Assembly (NCBI GenBank): GCA_003252535.1
Contig: QKDN01000002.1
Span: forward strand, 100,782-164,781
Direction of reading: 5' to 3'
Source: Campylobacterota bacterium
GTDB taxonomy: Bacteria; Campylobacterota; Campylobacteria; Campylobacterales; Sulfurovaceae
DNA: 64,000 nucleotides
Of the stretch, positions 1-8,142 are shown piece after piece. Both the position numbers and the translations under genes were made by a program. The notes below the pieces were generated by a model. It made no database searches, was not told where the DNA came from, and saw only the letters and a program-made list of their open reading frames with translations. The first letter of the stretch is position 1, and each line of letters starts with the position of its first letter.

Positions 1-1
1 C

Positions 2-190
2 TTCGGTACGATCCATGTCCTCAAAGGACTCAGTGCAAATATCGGTGCGACAAGGTTGCATGGGATCGCTCTGGAGATCGACAAGGAGAAAACAAGAACA
101 TCGACTCCTGAACTGTCTGAAGAACTTCATAAGGTACTGAAAGATATCGAAGAGCACATTCGCCTCGAGATCCATCCCTATAGAACATAG
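2..190 (+). CDS. HPt-domain protein, C-terminal part (cut by window edge)
   Basis: An open frame enters from the left edge and ends at TAG, giving 62 residues. The stretch IHVLKGLSANIGA matches the histidine-phosphotransfer signature H-x-L-K-G-x4-G-A, and the His is the expected phospho-acceptor; LEIDKEK follows as in HPt helices. HPt modules relay phosphate between a histidine kinase and response regulators in the cytoplasm. The last 30 residues are charged and helical, as at the end of a four-helix HPt bundle. Whether this is a stand-alone HPt or the end of a CheA-like or hybrid kinase cannot be seen here. Confidence 0.7.
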   Translation, partial: FGTIHVLKGLSANIGATRLHGIALEIDKEKTRTSTPELSEELHKVLKDIEEHIRLEIHPYRT

Positions 191-275
191 AGGGCTTGCG
201 TGTTGGTGTGAGTGTAAATTTGGTAGTAACAAAGAATATGTTAAAATACGCCCAATTTGAGAAGAGGGCGGTTAT

Positions 276-1316
276 ATGAAAATAGCTATAATTTTTGGGG
301 GCTCAAGCTATGAGCATGAGATCAGTATCGTCAGCGCGATCACGATGAAAAAAGTGCTCAAAAAGAGCGAGCTCAGTTTTATCTTTGTTGACAAGGATCG
401 AGATCTCTACCTTATCGACAAGGAAGCGATGAAGTCAAAGCACTTCAGTTCCGGAGAGTATAAAAAAGGGAAGAAACTTACCCTCCAGCAGGGCGGATTT
501 GCTATCGGTGGACTTTTCGGCTCCAAAGAGGTGAGTGTGGACGTAGTGCTCAACCTTATCCACGGACGTGACGGTGAGGATGGCAAGATCGCATCACTGA
601 TGGAGTTCTTCGGTATCGACTATATCTCCCCGCGTATCGAAGCTTCGGTGATCAGTTACAACAAGCTCTATACCAAGCTCTTTGCCCAGAGCATCGGTGT
701 GAAGACGGTACCTTATCAGCATTTGAGCAAGAGTGACGAACGGAAAATCGACTTCGATTATCCTGTCATAGTCAAGCCCGTAAGGCTCGGCAGCAGTATC
801 GGGGTGAGCATTGTCAAAGAGCCCACTGGTCTGGACTATGCACTTGATGTCGCTTTCGAGTTCGATACCGATGTACTGATCGAGCCCTTCATCGAGGGAG
901 TCAGGGAGTACAACCAGGCAGGCTCAAAGAGCAGCGACTGGGAGCTCTCTATCGTAGAAGAACCGCATAAGGAAGAGTTCCTGGACTTTGAAAAGAAATA
1001 TATGGATTTCTCAAGGGATTCCCAGGTGCTCAAGGCAGATATAGATGCTATTCTTGAAAAAAAGATACAGGAGAGTTTCAAAAAGATCTACGAGCCGCTC
1101 TTCGAAGGTTCCATCATCCGCTGCGATTTCTTCGTGGTCGACGGCGAGGTGATGCTCAACGAGATCAACCCTATACCGGGGTCGATGGCAAACTACCTCT
1201 TCGACGACTTTGAAGCGATGGTAGGAAGAGTTGCTGCCAACCTTCCCAAAGAGAGAAAGATCGTTATAGACTACCAATATATCCATTCGATACAGAGTGC
1301 CAAAGGGAAAGCATAA
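276..1316 (+). CDS. ddl: D-alanine--D-alanine ligase
   Basis: ATP-grasp ligase that joins two D-alanines in the cytoplasm to make the dipeptide used by MurF for peptidoglycan. The protein has 346 residues, a usual Ddl length. The N-terminal motif IIFGGSSYEHEISIVSA carries the Ser/His/Glu substrate-binding residues, VKPVRLGSSIGVS near residue 170 is the ATP-binding loop, and NEINPIPGSMANY near residue 297 holds the Mg-binding Glu/Asn. The ATG is preceded by a purine-rich GAGGGCGG. It stands between an HPt protein and a DUF1566 gene without obvious operon partners. In this phylum ddl is often next to murF or ruvA; here neither is seen downstream. Confidence 0.95.
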   Translation: MKIAIIFGGSSYEHEISIVSAITMKKVLKKSELSFIFVDKDRDLYLIDKEAMKSKHFSSGEYKKGKKLTLQQGGFAIGGLFGSKEVSVDVVLNLIHGRDGEDGKIASLMEFFGIDYISPRIEASVISYNKLYTKLFAQSIGVKTVPYQHLSKSDERKIDFDYPVIVKPVRLGSSIGVSIVKEPTGLDYALDVAFEFDTDVLIEPFIEGVREYNQAGSKSSDWELSIVEEPHKEEFLDFEKKYMDFSRDSQVLKADIDAILEKKIQESFKKIYEPLFEGSIIRCDFFVVDGEVMLNEINPIPGSMANYLFDDFEAMVGRVAANLPKERKIVIDYQYIHSIQSAKGKA

Positions 1317-1404
1317 TATTTTTTCTTATAAGGAAAAATAACTCTTAATTAAAAAGAGTAATTTTTTTTGTTACAATATTGGCAAATGCATTTAAGGAGA
1401 CCTG

Positions 1405-1821
1405 ATGAAGAAAACCTCACTGCTTTTGCTGACAACGCTCTGGGTATTTGGCGGGGATATCGCCGTGCACGAGCGTACCGGGCTGAGCTGGCAGGACAAC
1501 CGCTTCGCCGAAGAAGAGAAGTTCACCTATGCGGAGGCCGAGAAGTTCTGCGCGCAGCTAAAGATCGGCGGTCACAGTGACTGGAGAATCCCCACGATAT
1601 TCGAACTGCAGAGTATCGTAGACTATAAAAAGTACGATCCGGCGATCCTCGATGGGTTCTCGTCCGTTGAGACCGATACTTACTGGACATCGACCCAGTA
1701 CATGGGGGACAGCGACGAGGTATGGGGTATCAACTTCAAAGACGGCTCCACCGATGCCAACGGCAAAGGGTATGACCGCCGCGTCCGCTGTGTCCGCACC
1801 ACGAATCCTGCCAAAAAATAA
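1405..1821 (+). CDS. Secreted DUF1566 (Lcl C-terminal domain) protein
   Basis: 138 residues with an N-terminal signal peptide (MKKTSLLLLTTLWVFGG). The body matches the DUF1566/Lcl_C pattern: an N-terminal RTGLSWQDN strand, AEAEKFCAQL, GGHSDWRIPTIFELQSIVD, a YWTSTQY motif, and the closing RRVRCVRT. Family members are usually exported and often surface-bound, with unknown biochemical role; collagen binding has been claimed for a distant Legionella protein. The start follows AAGGAG eight bases upstream. It appears monocistronic, with a hairpin just after the stop. A larger relative with two such domains lies at the right edge of the window. Confidence 0.85.
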   Translation: MKKTSLLLLTTLWVFGGDIAVHERTGLSWQDNRFAEEEKFTYAEAEKFCAQLKIGGHSDWRIPTIFELQSIVDYKKYDPAILDGFSSVETDTYWTSTQYMGDSDEVWGINFKDGSTDANGKGYDRRVRCVRTTNPAKK

Positions 1822-1835
1822 AACCATATTTCTCC

Positions 1836-1865
1836 TTTCGATCCCCCTGTCGTGGGGAATCGAAA
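1836..1865 (+). terminator. Hairpin after the DUF1566 gene
   Basis: TTTCGATCCCC pairs with GGGGAATCGAAA (one A bulge) around a 7-base loop, 15 bases after the stop codon. The T-tract after it is weak (cactttactt). Position between two plus-strand units supports a terminator. Confidence 0.6.
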
Positions 1866-1946
1866 CACTTTACTTGAAAATATTCTTAAATTAATAACAT
1901 TTATTTCAAAACTAATATATTAAGCATTTATTTCACTAAATCGTTC

Positions 1947-1952
1947 TATAAT
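1947..1952 (+). promoter_or_regulatory. Likely -10 box of the cco operon
   Basis: TATAAT in an AT-rich region 53 bases before ccoN. No convincing -35 hexamer is seen, which is normal for sigma-70 promoters of this phylum. The gene itself has a strong ribosome-binding site (AAGGGGG) 6 bases before its ATG. Confidence 0.5.
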
Positions 1953-2004
1953 TTGGGGTTTAGTCCGTTTACGGGCTTCAGTAATTTTATCAAGGGGGTA
2001 TTGC

Positions 2005-3471
2005 ATGCAATCAAATGCTGCATTGGAATATGATTATTCCGTAGCGAAATTGTTTACATATACTACAATTTTGTTTGGATTTTTAGGTATGTTGATTGGT
2101 ACGCTCATTGCTGCACAATTGGCATTTCCAGAGCTTAACTACTTGTTGGGTGAATACGGTACGTTCTCAAGACTGAGACCTATGCACACGAACATAGTTA
2201 TTTTCGGCTTTACATTGAGTGGTATCTGGGCGACATTCTACTATGTCGGACAAAGAGTACTCAAAGTTTCAATGGCTGAGTCTAAGTTCCTTATGTTCAT
2301 GGGGAAATTTCACTTCTGGCTCTACTTCGTAGGTGCGCTTCTTGCGGTTATCACACTTGAACTTGGTATGACACAAGGTAAAGAGTATGCTGTATTCGAG
2401 TGGCCGATCGATATCGTGATCGTTATTATTTGGGTTAGTTGGGGTATCTCAATCTTCGGTCTTATCGGTATCAGAAGAGAAAAGACTCTCTATATCTCAC
2501 TTTGGTACTATATCGCTTGTTTCCTTGGTATTGCTATGCTCTACCTCTTCAACAACATGTCAGTTCCTACTTACTTCGCTACAGAGAACCTTGGAAGCTT
2601 CATGCACTCTGTTTCTATGTATTCCGGTACTAACGATGCACTTGTACAATGGTGGTACGGACACAACGCAGTTGCATTCGGTTTCACAGTGCCTATCGTT
2701 GCTATGGTATACTACTTCCTTCCAAAAGAGTCTGGTCAGGCTATCTACTCATACAAACTTTCACTCCTTTCATTCTGGGGTCTGATGTTCGTTTACCTAT
2801 GGGCAGGTTCTCACCACCTTATCTGGTCTACAGTTCCGGATTGGATGCAGACAATGGGTTCAGTATTCTCAGTAGTACTTATCCTTCCTTCATGGGGTTC
2901 TGCGATCAACATGCTTCTTACTATGAAAGGTGAGTGGAACCAGCTTACTGACAACCCGCTTATCAAGTTCATGGTTCTTGCATCTACATTCTATATGCTT
3001 TCTACACTTGAAGGTCCGATCCAGGCGATCAAATCTGTCAACGCGATTGCACACTTCACAGACTGGATCCCTGGTCACGTTCACGACGGTGTTCTCGGAT
3101 GGGTTGTATTCATGATCATGGCGGCGCTCTTCCATATGGCACCAAGAATGTTCAAAAGAGAGATATACTCTAAATCTCTTATGGAAAAACAGTTCTGGCT
3201 TCAAACAACTGCCGTTGTACTTTACTTCACATCAATGTGGATCGCGGGTATTACTCAGGGTATGATGTGGAGAGCAGTTGATGAGTATGGTAACCTTATG
3301 TACTCATTCATCGATACTGTTGCGGTACTTCACCCATACTATGTGATCAGAGCACTTGCTGGTGTTATGTATCTCGTTGGATTTATCATGTTCGCATACA
3401 ACATGGTCAAAACTATGACTGCATCTAAAGAGCTGGCGCAAGAGCCACAATTTAGATCACCTATGGCATAA
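2005..3471 (+). CDS. ccoN: cbb3-type cytochrome c oxidase subunit I
   Basis: Catalytic heme-copper subunit of the high-affinity terminal oxidase; it reduces O2 to water in the inner membrane and pumps protons. 488 residues with about twelve membrane helices. Histidine-bearing motifs typical of CcoN are present: RPMHTNIVIFGF (low-spin heme ligand), WWYGHNAVAFGF, AGSHHLIWS (CuB and heme ligands) and HFTDWIPGHVHDGVLGW (the two C-terminal heme ligands). It heads the operon ccoN-O-Q-P and is followed after 14 bases by ccoO. The TATAAT and strong Shine-Dalgarno upstream suggest high expression. Codon usage is T- and A-biased with few rare codons compared with neighbouring RND genes. Confidence 0.98.
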   Translation: MQSNAALEYDYSVAKLFTYTTILFGFLGMLIGTLIAAQLAFPELNYLLGEYGTFSRLRPMHTNIVIFGFTLSGIWATFYYVGQRVLKVSMAESKFLMFMGKFHFWLYFVGALLAVITLELGMTQGKEYAVFEWPIDIVIVIIWVSWGISIFGLIGIRREKTLYISLWYYIACFLGIAMLYLFNNMSVPTYFATENLGSFMHSVSMYSGTNDALVQWWYGHNAVAFGFTVPIVAMVYYFLPKESGQAIYSYKLSLLSFWGLMFVYLWAGSHHLIWSTVPDWMQTMGSVFSVVLILPSWGSAINMLLTMKGEWNQLTDNPLIKFMVLASTFYMLSTLEGPIQAIKSVNAIAHFTDWIPGHVHDGVLGWVVFMIMAALFHMAPRMFKREIYSKSLMEKQFWLQTTAVVLYFTSMWIAGITQGMMWRAVDEYGNLMYSFIDTVAVLHPYYVIRALAGVMYLVGFIMFAYNMVKTMTASKELAQEPQFRSPMA

Positions 3472-3485
3472 GGAGGTAGGTTATT

Positions 3486-4151
3486 ATGTTTCATTGGTTA
3501 GAAAAGAATCCATTCTTCTTTGCAGTAGGCGTATTCGTTGTTATCGCATTCGCAGGTCTTATCGAGATCCTGCCAAACTTTGCTGAAGCTTCAAGACCGG
3601 TTACCGGTCTCAAGCCATACAGCGTACTTGAACTTGCAGGTAAAGAAGTCTACAAAAAAGACAACTGTATCGCATGTCACTCACAGCTCATCAGACCGTT
3701 CAAATCTGAAACGGACAGATACGGCCAGGTTTCACTTTCTGGTGAATATGCATACGACAGACCGTTCCTCTGGGGTTCAAAAAGAACAGGTCCAGACCTT
3801 CACCGTGTAGGTAACTACAGAACAACTGACTGGCATGAAAACCACATGTGGGATCCAAAATCAGTCGTTCCACAGTCGATCATGCCTGCTTACAAGCACA
3901 TGTTCACAAACCTTGCAGATATCGAAACTGCATATGCAGAAGCATCTACAGTAAAAGCTGTGTTCAATACACCATACGGTCCTGAGATCGACGGTACTAA
4001 AGCTGGTTGGGAAAAATACAAGCCTACTGTTCTCGAAGAGGCTAAAAAGATCGCTGCTGATATGAAGAACAAAGATGTGAAAGATGCTGTCGCCAGAGGC
4101 GAGGTTCCTGAAATCGTTGCGATGATTGCATATCTTAACAGATTGAAGTAA
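3486..4151 (+). CDS. ccoO: cbb3-type cytochrome c oxidase subunit II (monoheme)
   Basis: 221 residues. One N-terminal transmembrane anchor (residues ~11-30, FFAVGVFVVIAFAGLIEI) is followed by a periplasmic cytochrome c domain with a single heme-binding CIACHSQ motif near residue 59. The distal Met ligand is likely in SIMPAYKHMF. It passes electrons from CcoP to the binuclear centre in CcoN. A strong AGGAGG lies 7 bases before its ATG, overlapping the region just after the ccoN stop. Confidence 0.97.
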   Translation: MFHWLEKNPFFFAVGVFVVIAFAGLIEILPNFAEASRPVTGLKPYSVLELAGKEVYKKDNCIACHSQLIRPFKSETDRYGQVSLSGEYAYDRPFLWGSKRTGPDLHRVGNYRTTDWHENHMWDPKSVVPQSIMPAYKHMFTNLADIETAYAEASTVKAVFNTPYGPEIDGTKAGWEKYKPTVLEEAKKIAADMKNKDVKDAVARGEVPEIVAMIAYLNRLK

Positions 4152-4160
4152 GCAGTATAA

Positions 4161-4379
4161 ATGGAACTTAGAGAACTTCAAGGCTATGCCAGTTTCTTTA
4201 TGACCATTTTTTTGGTAGTTATGTTGTATGGTTATATCATACACCTATACAGAAGCGAAAAGAAGGGTGAAAACGATTACGAACGATTCGGGAATATCGC
4301 GCTTGATGATGAGATCAGCAGCGATCCGGTCGTTCCTAATCCCAAGGCCCAGAAAGAAAACGAGGAGCAAAATAAATGA
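4161..4379 (+). CDS. ccoQ: cbb3 oxidase small subunit CcoQ
   Basis: 72 residues with one membrane helix (FFMTIFLVVMLYGYIIHLY) and a charged C-terminal tail, the classic CcoQ arrangement; the Y-R-S-E-K-K-G-E-N-D-Y-E-R-F context after the helix is also typical. CcoQ stabilises the CcoN-O-P complex. Its stop overlaps the ccoP start in ATGA, so translation is probably coupled. Confidence 0.9.
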   Translation: MELRELQGYASFFMTIFLVVMLYGYIIHLYRSEKKGENDYERFGNIALDDEISSDPVVPNPKAQKENEEQNK

Positions 4380-5260
4380 ATTCTTTAGTAATTAAAGCAT
4401 TGGCATTTGCTGCAGTGTTGATCATTGGAACATTGGTCGCTGTTAAGAGCATGAATGTCAATATGGATGATACGATCAACCAGCTGACATTGCTTGGTGC
4501 TGTTGCAATTGCCGTATTGGCATTTGGTGTTTCGGCTAAATATATCAACCAGATGAAAACAGACACCGCTACCGGTGAGCTTGTTGATCACAACTGGGAT
4601 GGTATCGGTGAATATAAGAATGAACTTCCATCAGGATGGGCATATGCTTTCCTTGGTACGCTTATCTGGACAGTTTGGTACTGGCTCGTAGGTTACCCTG
4701 TAAATGCATACAGCCAGATTGGCGAGTACAATCAAGAAGTACTTGAATACAACAAAAAGTTCGAAGAGAAGCACAAGAATGCTGATGCTGCTACTCTCAA
4801 AGCGATGGGTGAGTCTATCTTCCTTGTACAGTGTGCACCATGCCACGGTGAGACAGGTGACGGTCTTTCAGGAAAAGCACAGGACTTTACGAAGAGAATG
4901 AGCAAAGAGCAGGTACTTAATGTCATCACAAACGGTTCTGACCAGCTCAAATATCCAATGGGTGCAATGCCAGGCGGTATGGCAAGCGGCGCTGATGCAG
5001 AAGCTATCGCTGCTTACGTAGCTGGCGGTATGAAAGGCGAACAGCCGGCAGCATTCGGTGTATGTGCAGGATGCCACGGTATGGACGGTAAAGGCAACGG
5101 CGGAACAGCTCCGAACATTGCTGAATATGACGAGACTCTTGTGACTGCGGTACTTACTCACGGCAAAAAAGGCGTGATCGGTGCTATGCCTTCATTCAAA
5201 GGCAGATTGACTCCGGTTCAAGAGAAAGCACTTGCATCGTACATCAGTACTATCAAATAA
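4376..5260 (+). CDS. ccoP: cbb3-type cytochrome c oxidase subunit III (diheme)
   Basis: 294 residues. Two membrane segments at the N-terminus (about 6-25 and 37-55), a third hydrophobic stretch near 84-105 (WAYAFLGTLIWTVWYWLVGY), then a periplasmic region with two heme c motifs, CAPCHG near residue 160 and CAGCHG near 223, each followed by a Met (GAMPGGM and GAMPSF) as likely distal ligand. It takes electrons from soluble cytochrome c or the bc1 complex. The start overlaps ccoQ by four bases. N-terminal extra helices fit the longer epsilonproteobacterial CcoP. Confidence 0.97.
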   Translation: MNSLVIKALAFAAVLIIGTLVAVKSMNVNMDDTINQLTLLGAVAIAVLAFGVSAKYINQMKTDTATGELVDHNWDGIGEYKNELPSGWAYAFLGTLIWTVWYWLVGYPVNAYSQIGEYNQEVLEYNKKFEEKHKNADAATLKAMGESIFLVQCAPCHGETGDGLSGKAQDFTKRMSKEQVLNVITNGSDQLKYPMGAMPGGMASGADAEAIAAYVAGGMKGEQPAAFGVCAGCHGMDGKGNGGTAPNIAEYDETLVTAVLTHGKKGVIGAMPSFKGRLTPVQEKALASYISTIK

Positions 5261-5270
5261 GGAGTAGCGT

Positions 5271-5501
5271 ATGGCAGCAGAAAATACAAACAGATCGGTT
5301 TTCGGTCTACATGGTGTAACAGGTATGCTCATCGCAACAGTGTTGTTGCTCTCTATCCTTGTAGCTTTGACTACATGGGGTATCAAAGTACAGCAAGGGA
5401 GTGCGACGAACTTTTACGATCCGGCTCCTGTACTTGATATCAACAACCTAAAGAAAAACAGCACTGAGAATGCAAACTTCGCATTCCAGGATGCTAAGTA
5501 A
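5271..5501 (+). CDS. DUF4006 family membrane protein of the cbb3 operon
   Basis: 76 residues with one transmembrane helix (TGMLIATVLLLSILVALTTWGI) and a short periplasmic tail containing YDPAPVLDINNL. This small family sits directly behind ccoP in Campylobacterota and is presumed to help assembly or stability of the oxidase; that role is inferred from position only. It has a clear GGAG seven bases upstream and follows ccoP after 10 bases. Confidence 0.8.
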   Translation: MAAENTNRSVFGLHGVTGMLIATVLLLSILVALTTWGIKVQQGSATNFYDPAPVLDINNLKKNSTENANFAFQDAK

Positions 5502-5513
5502 GAAGGAGACATT

Positions 5514-5615
5514 ATGATCGCAATTATGGATAAAGTTCTTGGCGTAATGATGGTAGTAACAGCATTGCTCTCACTCTGGGCGGTAACAACTTCAAACCAC
5601 CTTTATGTAGGTTAA
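5514..5615 (+). CDS. 33-residue single-span membrane peptide in the cbb3 operon
   Basis: A short open frame, MIAIMDKVLGVMMVVTALL and so on, ending HLYVG, with an excellent Shine-Dalgarno (AAGGAG, 7 bases before ATG). Most of the product is one hydrophobic helix (residues ~9-25). It lies 12 bases after the DUF4006 gene and 6 bases before the next gene, so the spacing is that of a real operon member. I do not recognise a named family; a CcoM- or CcoQ-like minor oxidase subunit is a reasonable guess. Confidence 0.65.
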   Translation: MIAIMDKVLGVMMVVTALLSLWAVTTSNHLYVG

Positions 5616-5621
5616 TCAATC

Positions 5622-6251
5622 ATGACAAGAGCAAGAGTGGGGTTCGCCCTGCTTGCCTTGTTTCTTCCTCTTCTACTGAATGCAACCCACCTCATCAAAA
5701 ACGATCTGCTCAACGAAAAAGCTACAAAAATTGTAGATGATATCGGTGATGAACTCTACGCTAAAACAGGGTTCAATACATATGCTATCGTTACTAATGA
5801 AGAGTTCCCGGAAAAGTTCAATTTTGTAGAGTATGTCAGGAAACAGGAGAGCAGGTTCGGCAAACCGTATGTTGTATTGATATTCGCCCCCAATGCTGTG
5901 ATCACGACAGCGACAGAGTACAGGGGGAGGGTCGGCCTTGTAGCATCGTCCGAGGATATCAAAGGGCTCTATGACAGCTCTAAAGTGAAGAACTTTGCTA
6001 TTGATGTCGTAGCCGGAAAAGACGGTAATACTCCAAAAGACAAATATAATATAGGTGTGGTACAATCCTATTCGGAATTGGCTGACCAGCTGGCACAGTC
6101 AAAAGGTATCAAGCTTACGAAGACATTGCCCAATGAAACACAGACGATCGTGGGTATACTCCAGATCATAGTGTTCATAGGTGCATTCCTTGTAGCCTGG
6201 ATATACTATATCAGACCTCTATTGGAGAAAAGAAAAAATGGCAACAGCTGA
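5622..6251 (+). CDS. Membrane-anchored periplasmic protein, TPM-domain-like
   Basis: 209 residues: signal peptide (residues 1-22, FALLALFLPLLLNA), a periplasmic domain, and a C-terminal membrane helix (IVGILQIIVFIGAFLVAWIYYI, about 176-197) with a basic cytoplasmic tail. The domain, with ELYAKTGFNTYAIVTNEEF, KPYVVLIFAPN and RGRVGLVASSEDI, has the pattern of TPM/YgcG-like domains, proposed to act in photosystem or membrane-complex repair. It lies inside the cco operon and overlaps ccoH by 14 bases, pointing to a part in oxidase biogenesis. The family call is by pattern, not alignment. Confidence 0.6.
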   Translation: MTRARVGFALLALFLPLLLNATHLIKNDLLNEKATKIVDDIGDELYAKTGFNTYAIVTNEEFPEKFNFVEYVRKQESRFGKPYVVLIFAPNAVITTATEYRGRVGLVASSEDIKGLYDSSKVKNFAIDVVAGKDGNTPKDKYNIGVVQSYSELADQLAQSKGIKLTKTLPNETQTIVGILQIIVFIGAFLVAWIYYIRPLLEKRKNGNS

Positions 6252-6792
6252 CAAAAAGACCTATTGGCCGCATATGATACTCGGCTTCCTCCTCCTTGCA
6301 GTCGTCCTTGGATACTGGACGGTGAGGACGGCATCTTCGATGCCTGTACAGGAAACCGACGATTATATGATGAAGTACCAGATGTCCGACATTCATATCA
6401 ATGAGATCGTCGAGAGCAAGCAGGCATTTGATGCGAAGTATGATATCAGGCTCGTGGGTGCAACAACGATGGTAATGACGGACAATATCCACAGTAACCG
6501 TCCGCAGCCGGATGCCGTTGTCCTTACAAAGGGAAAAAACAGCTTCAGGTACCAGGTAGTTGGTAAGGATGGCATATCTGTAGGTGATGCCAACTGTACT
6601 TTCCTTCTCACGAGACCACATACCAATGTTGACAACATCATGGTAGAGAAAGTAGAGTTCAAAGACGGATACTACCAGACTCCGGAGCTCGATGTCGAAA
6701 AACCGGGTCGCTACCTGCTCCGTTTCAGGGCGGCAATGGGAAGTGCTGTAGGCTTTTCTTCGGCAGAAGCTTATCTAAAACCTGCCAACTGA
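6238..6792 (+). CDS. ccoH: FixH/CcoH-like cbb3 oxidase assembly protein
   Basis: 184 residues. The N-terminus YWPHMILGFLLLAVVLGYW is a single membrane helix opened by the YWP motif seen in FixH/CcoH, followed by DDYMMKYQMSDIHINEI, which corresponds to the conserved D-Y-Y-K-x-G-x-x-I-N region. The rest is an Ig-like periplasmic domain. CcoH interacts with the CcoN subunit and is needed for stable cbb3 assembly. Translation likely couples to the previous gene through the 14-base overlap. The C-terminal domain is longer than that of FixH from alphaproteobacteria, which is usual in this phylum. Confidence 0.75.
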   Translation: MATADKKTYWPHMILGFLLLAVVLGYWTVRTASSMPVQETDDYMMKYQMSDIHINEIVESKQAFDAKYDIRLVGATTMVMTDNIHSNRPQPDAVVLTKGKNSFRYQVVGKDGISVGDANCTFLLTRPHTNVDNIMVEKVEFKDGYYQTPELDVEKPGRYLLRFRAAMGSAVGFSSAEAYLKPAN

Positions 6793-6797
6793 TACTT

Positions 6798-6815
6798 TCC
6801 TCTCTCACGAGAGGA
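6798..6815 (+). terminator. Hairpin after ccoH
   Basis: Perfect 7-bp stem TCCTCTC / GAGAGGA with a TCAC loop, six bases after the ccoH stop. No T-run follows, so it may terminate weakly or protect the 3' end of the cco message. Confidence 0.45.
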
Positions 6816-6936
6816 GAGATATCTGACCACTCCAAACATCTTCACAAATTTAAAGACAAAATAAAGTATTAAGTAAAAAAAACATTTTTTATGTACAATA
6901 TAGATTGGCGAACAATAAATTCTGGAAGGATTTATT

Positions 6937-8040
6937 ATGAAAGAGCGAATCTATAAATTTCTGGCTCCGGACTTTGAGGTTGATGATCATTTCGAACTGA
7001 GAAGGATCGTTCTTACCAAAATCTTCATCTCCATTACCTTTATAATCCTGACGATATGCGCATTGATGAACTATTTTGTGTTCAATGACACACAGATTGC
7101 GGTACTGGATACTATCGGTATGACAGTCGCAGCCTATGCGATATTTTTCCTTGGCAAGGCAGACAGGGTAGAACTTGCCATCAAGATCAGCAATATTAAC
7201 CTGTTCGTGTTTTTTCTAGCCTATGCCTATATGAACCAGAACAGTGATTTCGGGTTTATCTGGGTCATGTTCTTCCCCATATTTCTTTTCCCTCTCAATG
7301 GTCATGTCCACGGCCTGTGGATTTCGATACTGTTTCACCTGATGCTCTTCTCAATGAGCTATTACTACATCGATGTATGGCAGGACGGCGCATGGAACCT
7401 GCACAGTTTTATCCGTCTGGTCTTTGCAACCGTAGTGCTCAACTATGTGGTCTATATCAATGAACACACCGTTTACAGGACACACAAAGAGCTGAAATTT
7501 ATGAAGGAGAAGATGGATGAATATGTCCATCTCATCGAAGGAATATCCAGAAAAGATCCACTCACAAATATCTACAACCGCAGAGCTATCGTCGAACATA
7601 TAGAGAACCAGATAGAACTTGCGAAGAGGTATGGGCACCCCTTCTGTGTGATGCTGTTCGATATAGACTATTTCAAAAGCGTCAATGACACATACGGTCA
7701 CGATATGGGGGATGAAGTGCTCCAGACGATGTCGGCATTCCTGAAAAAGCATCTGCGCGGCAGTGATATAATAGGAAGATGGGGTGGTGAAGAGTTCATT
7801 GTCGTCATGATAGAATCGGATATCCGGCTGGGATACAGCAAAGCTGAGGATCTGCGCGAACGGATATGCAACCTTGGCTTCACAAGACCGAAGCTTGCGA
7901 TCAGCGCGAGTATAGGTGTGACAGAGTACAAAAAAGGTGACAGCGTCAACGATCTGGTCAAGCATGCAGATATAGCGATGTATACGGCCAAATCTCAGGG
8001 GCGTAACAGAGTGCATGTATATAATGGGATACCATCATGA
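6937..8040 (+). CDS. Membrane diguanylate cyclase
   Basis: 367 residues. Residues ~25-175 form five or six membrane helices of an unnamed sensor region; ~175-205 is a short linker helix; ~207-362 is a GGDEF domain starting DPLTNIYNRRA. The active site is GGEEF, substrate residues FDIDYFKSVNDTYGH are intact, and an inhibitory-site RGSD stands five residues before GGEEF, so product inhibition is expected. It makes cyclic di-GMP from GTP at the inner membrane. It is preceded by an AAGGA site and looks monocistronic. What the membrane sensor detects is unknown. Confidence 0.92.
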   Translation: MKERIYKFLAPDFEVDDHFELRRIVLTKIFISITFIILTICALMNYFVFNDTQIAVLDTIGMTVAAYAIFFLGKADRVELAIKISNINLFVFFLAYAYMNQNSDFGFIWVMFFPIFLFPLNGHVHGLWISILFHLMLFSMSYYYIDVWQDGAWNLHSFIRLVFATVVLNYVVYINEHTVYRTHKELKFMKEKMDEYVHLIEGISRKDPLTNIYNRRAIVEHIENQIELAKRYGHPFCVMLFDIDYFKSVNDTYGHDMGDEVLQTMSAFLKKHLRGSDIIGRWGGEEFIVVMIESDIRLGYSKAEDLRERICNLGFTRPKLAISASIGVTEYKKGDSVNDLVKHADIAMYTAKSQGRNRVHVYNGIPS

Positions 8041-8109
8041 GGGAAAAAAATTCATAAAAATTGTGGAAAAACCTTGCCTTTTCTTAAAGTGACTGTGATA
8101 AAATTTGAT

Positions 8110-8126
8110 TGACCGACAGTCAGTCA
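8110..8126. promoter_or_regulatory. Likely operator of the TetR-type regulator
   Basis: TGACCGAC-A-GTCAGTCA is a 17-bp inverted repeat (7 of 8 positions symmetric), sitting 16 bases before the regulator start. The TGACTGAC half-site is the common TetR/AcrR form that regulates its own RND efflux operon. The site overlaps where the promoter should be, so auto-repression is likely. Confidence 0.7.
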
Positions 8127-8142
8127 TTTTTAAAGGAGTCCG

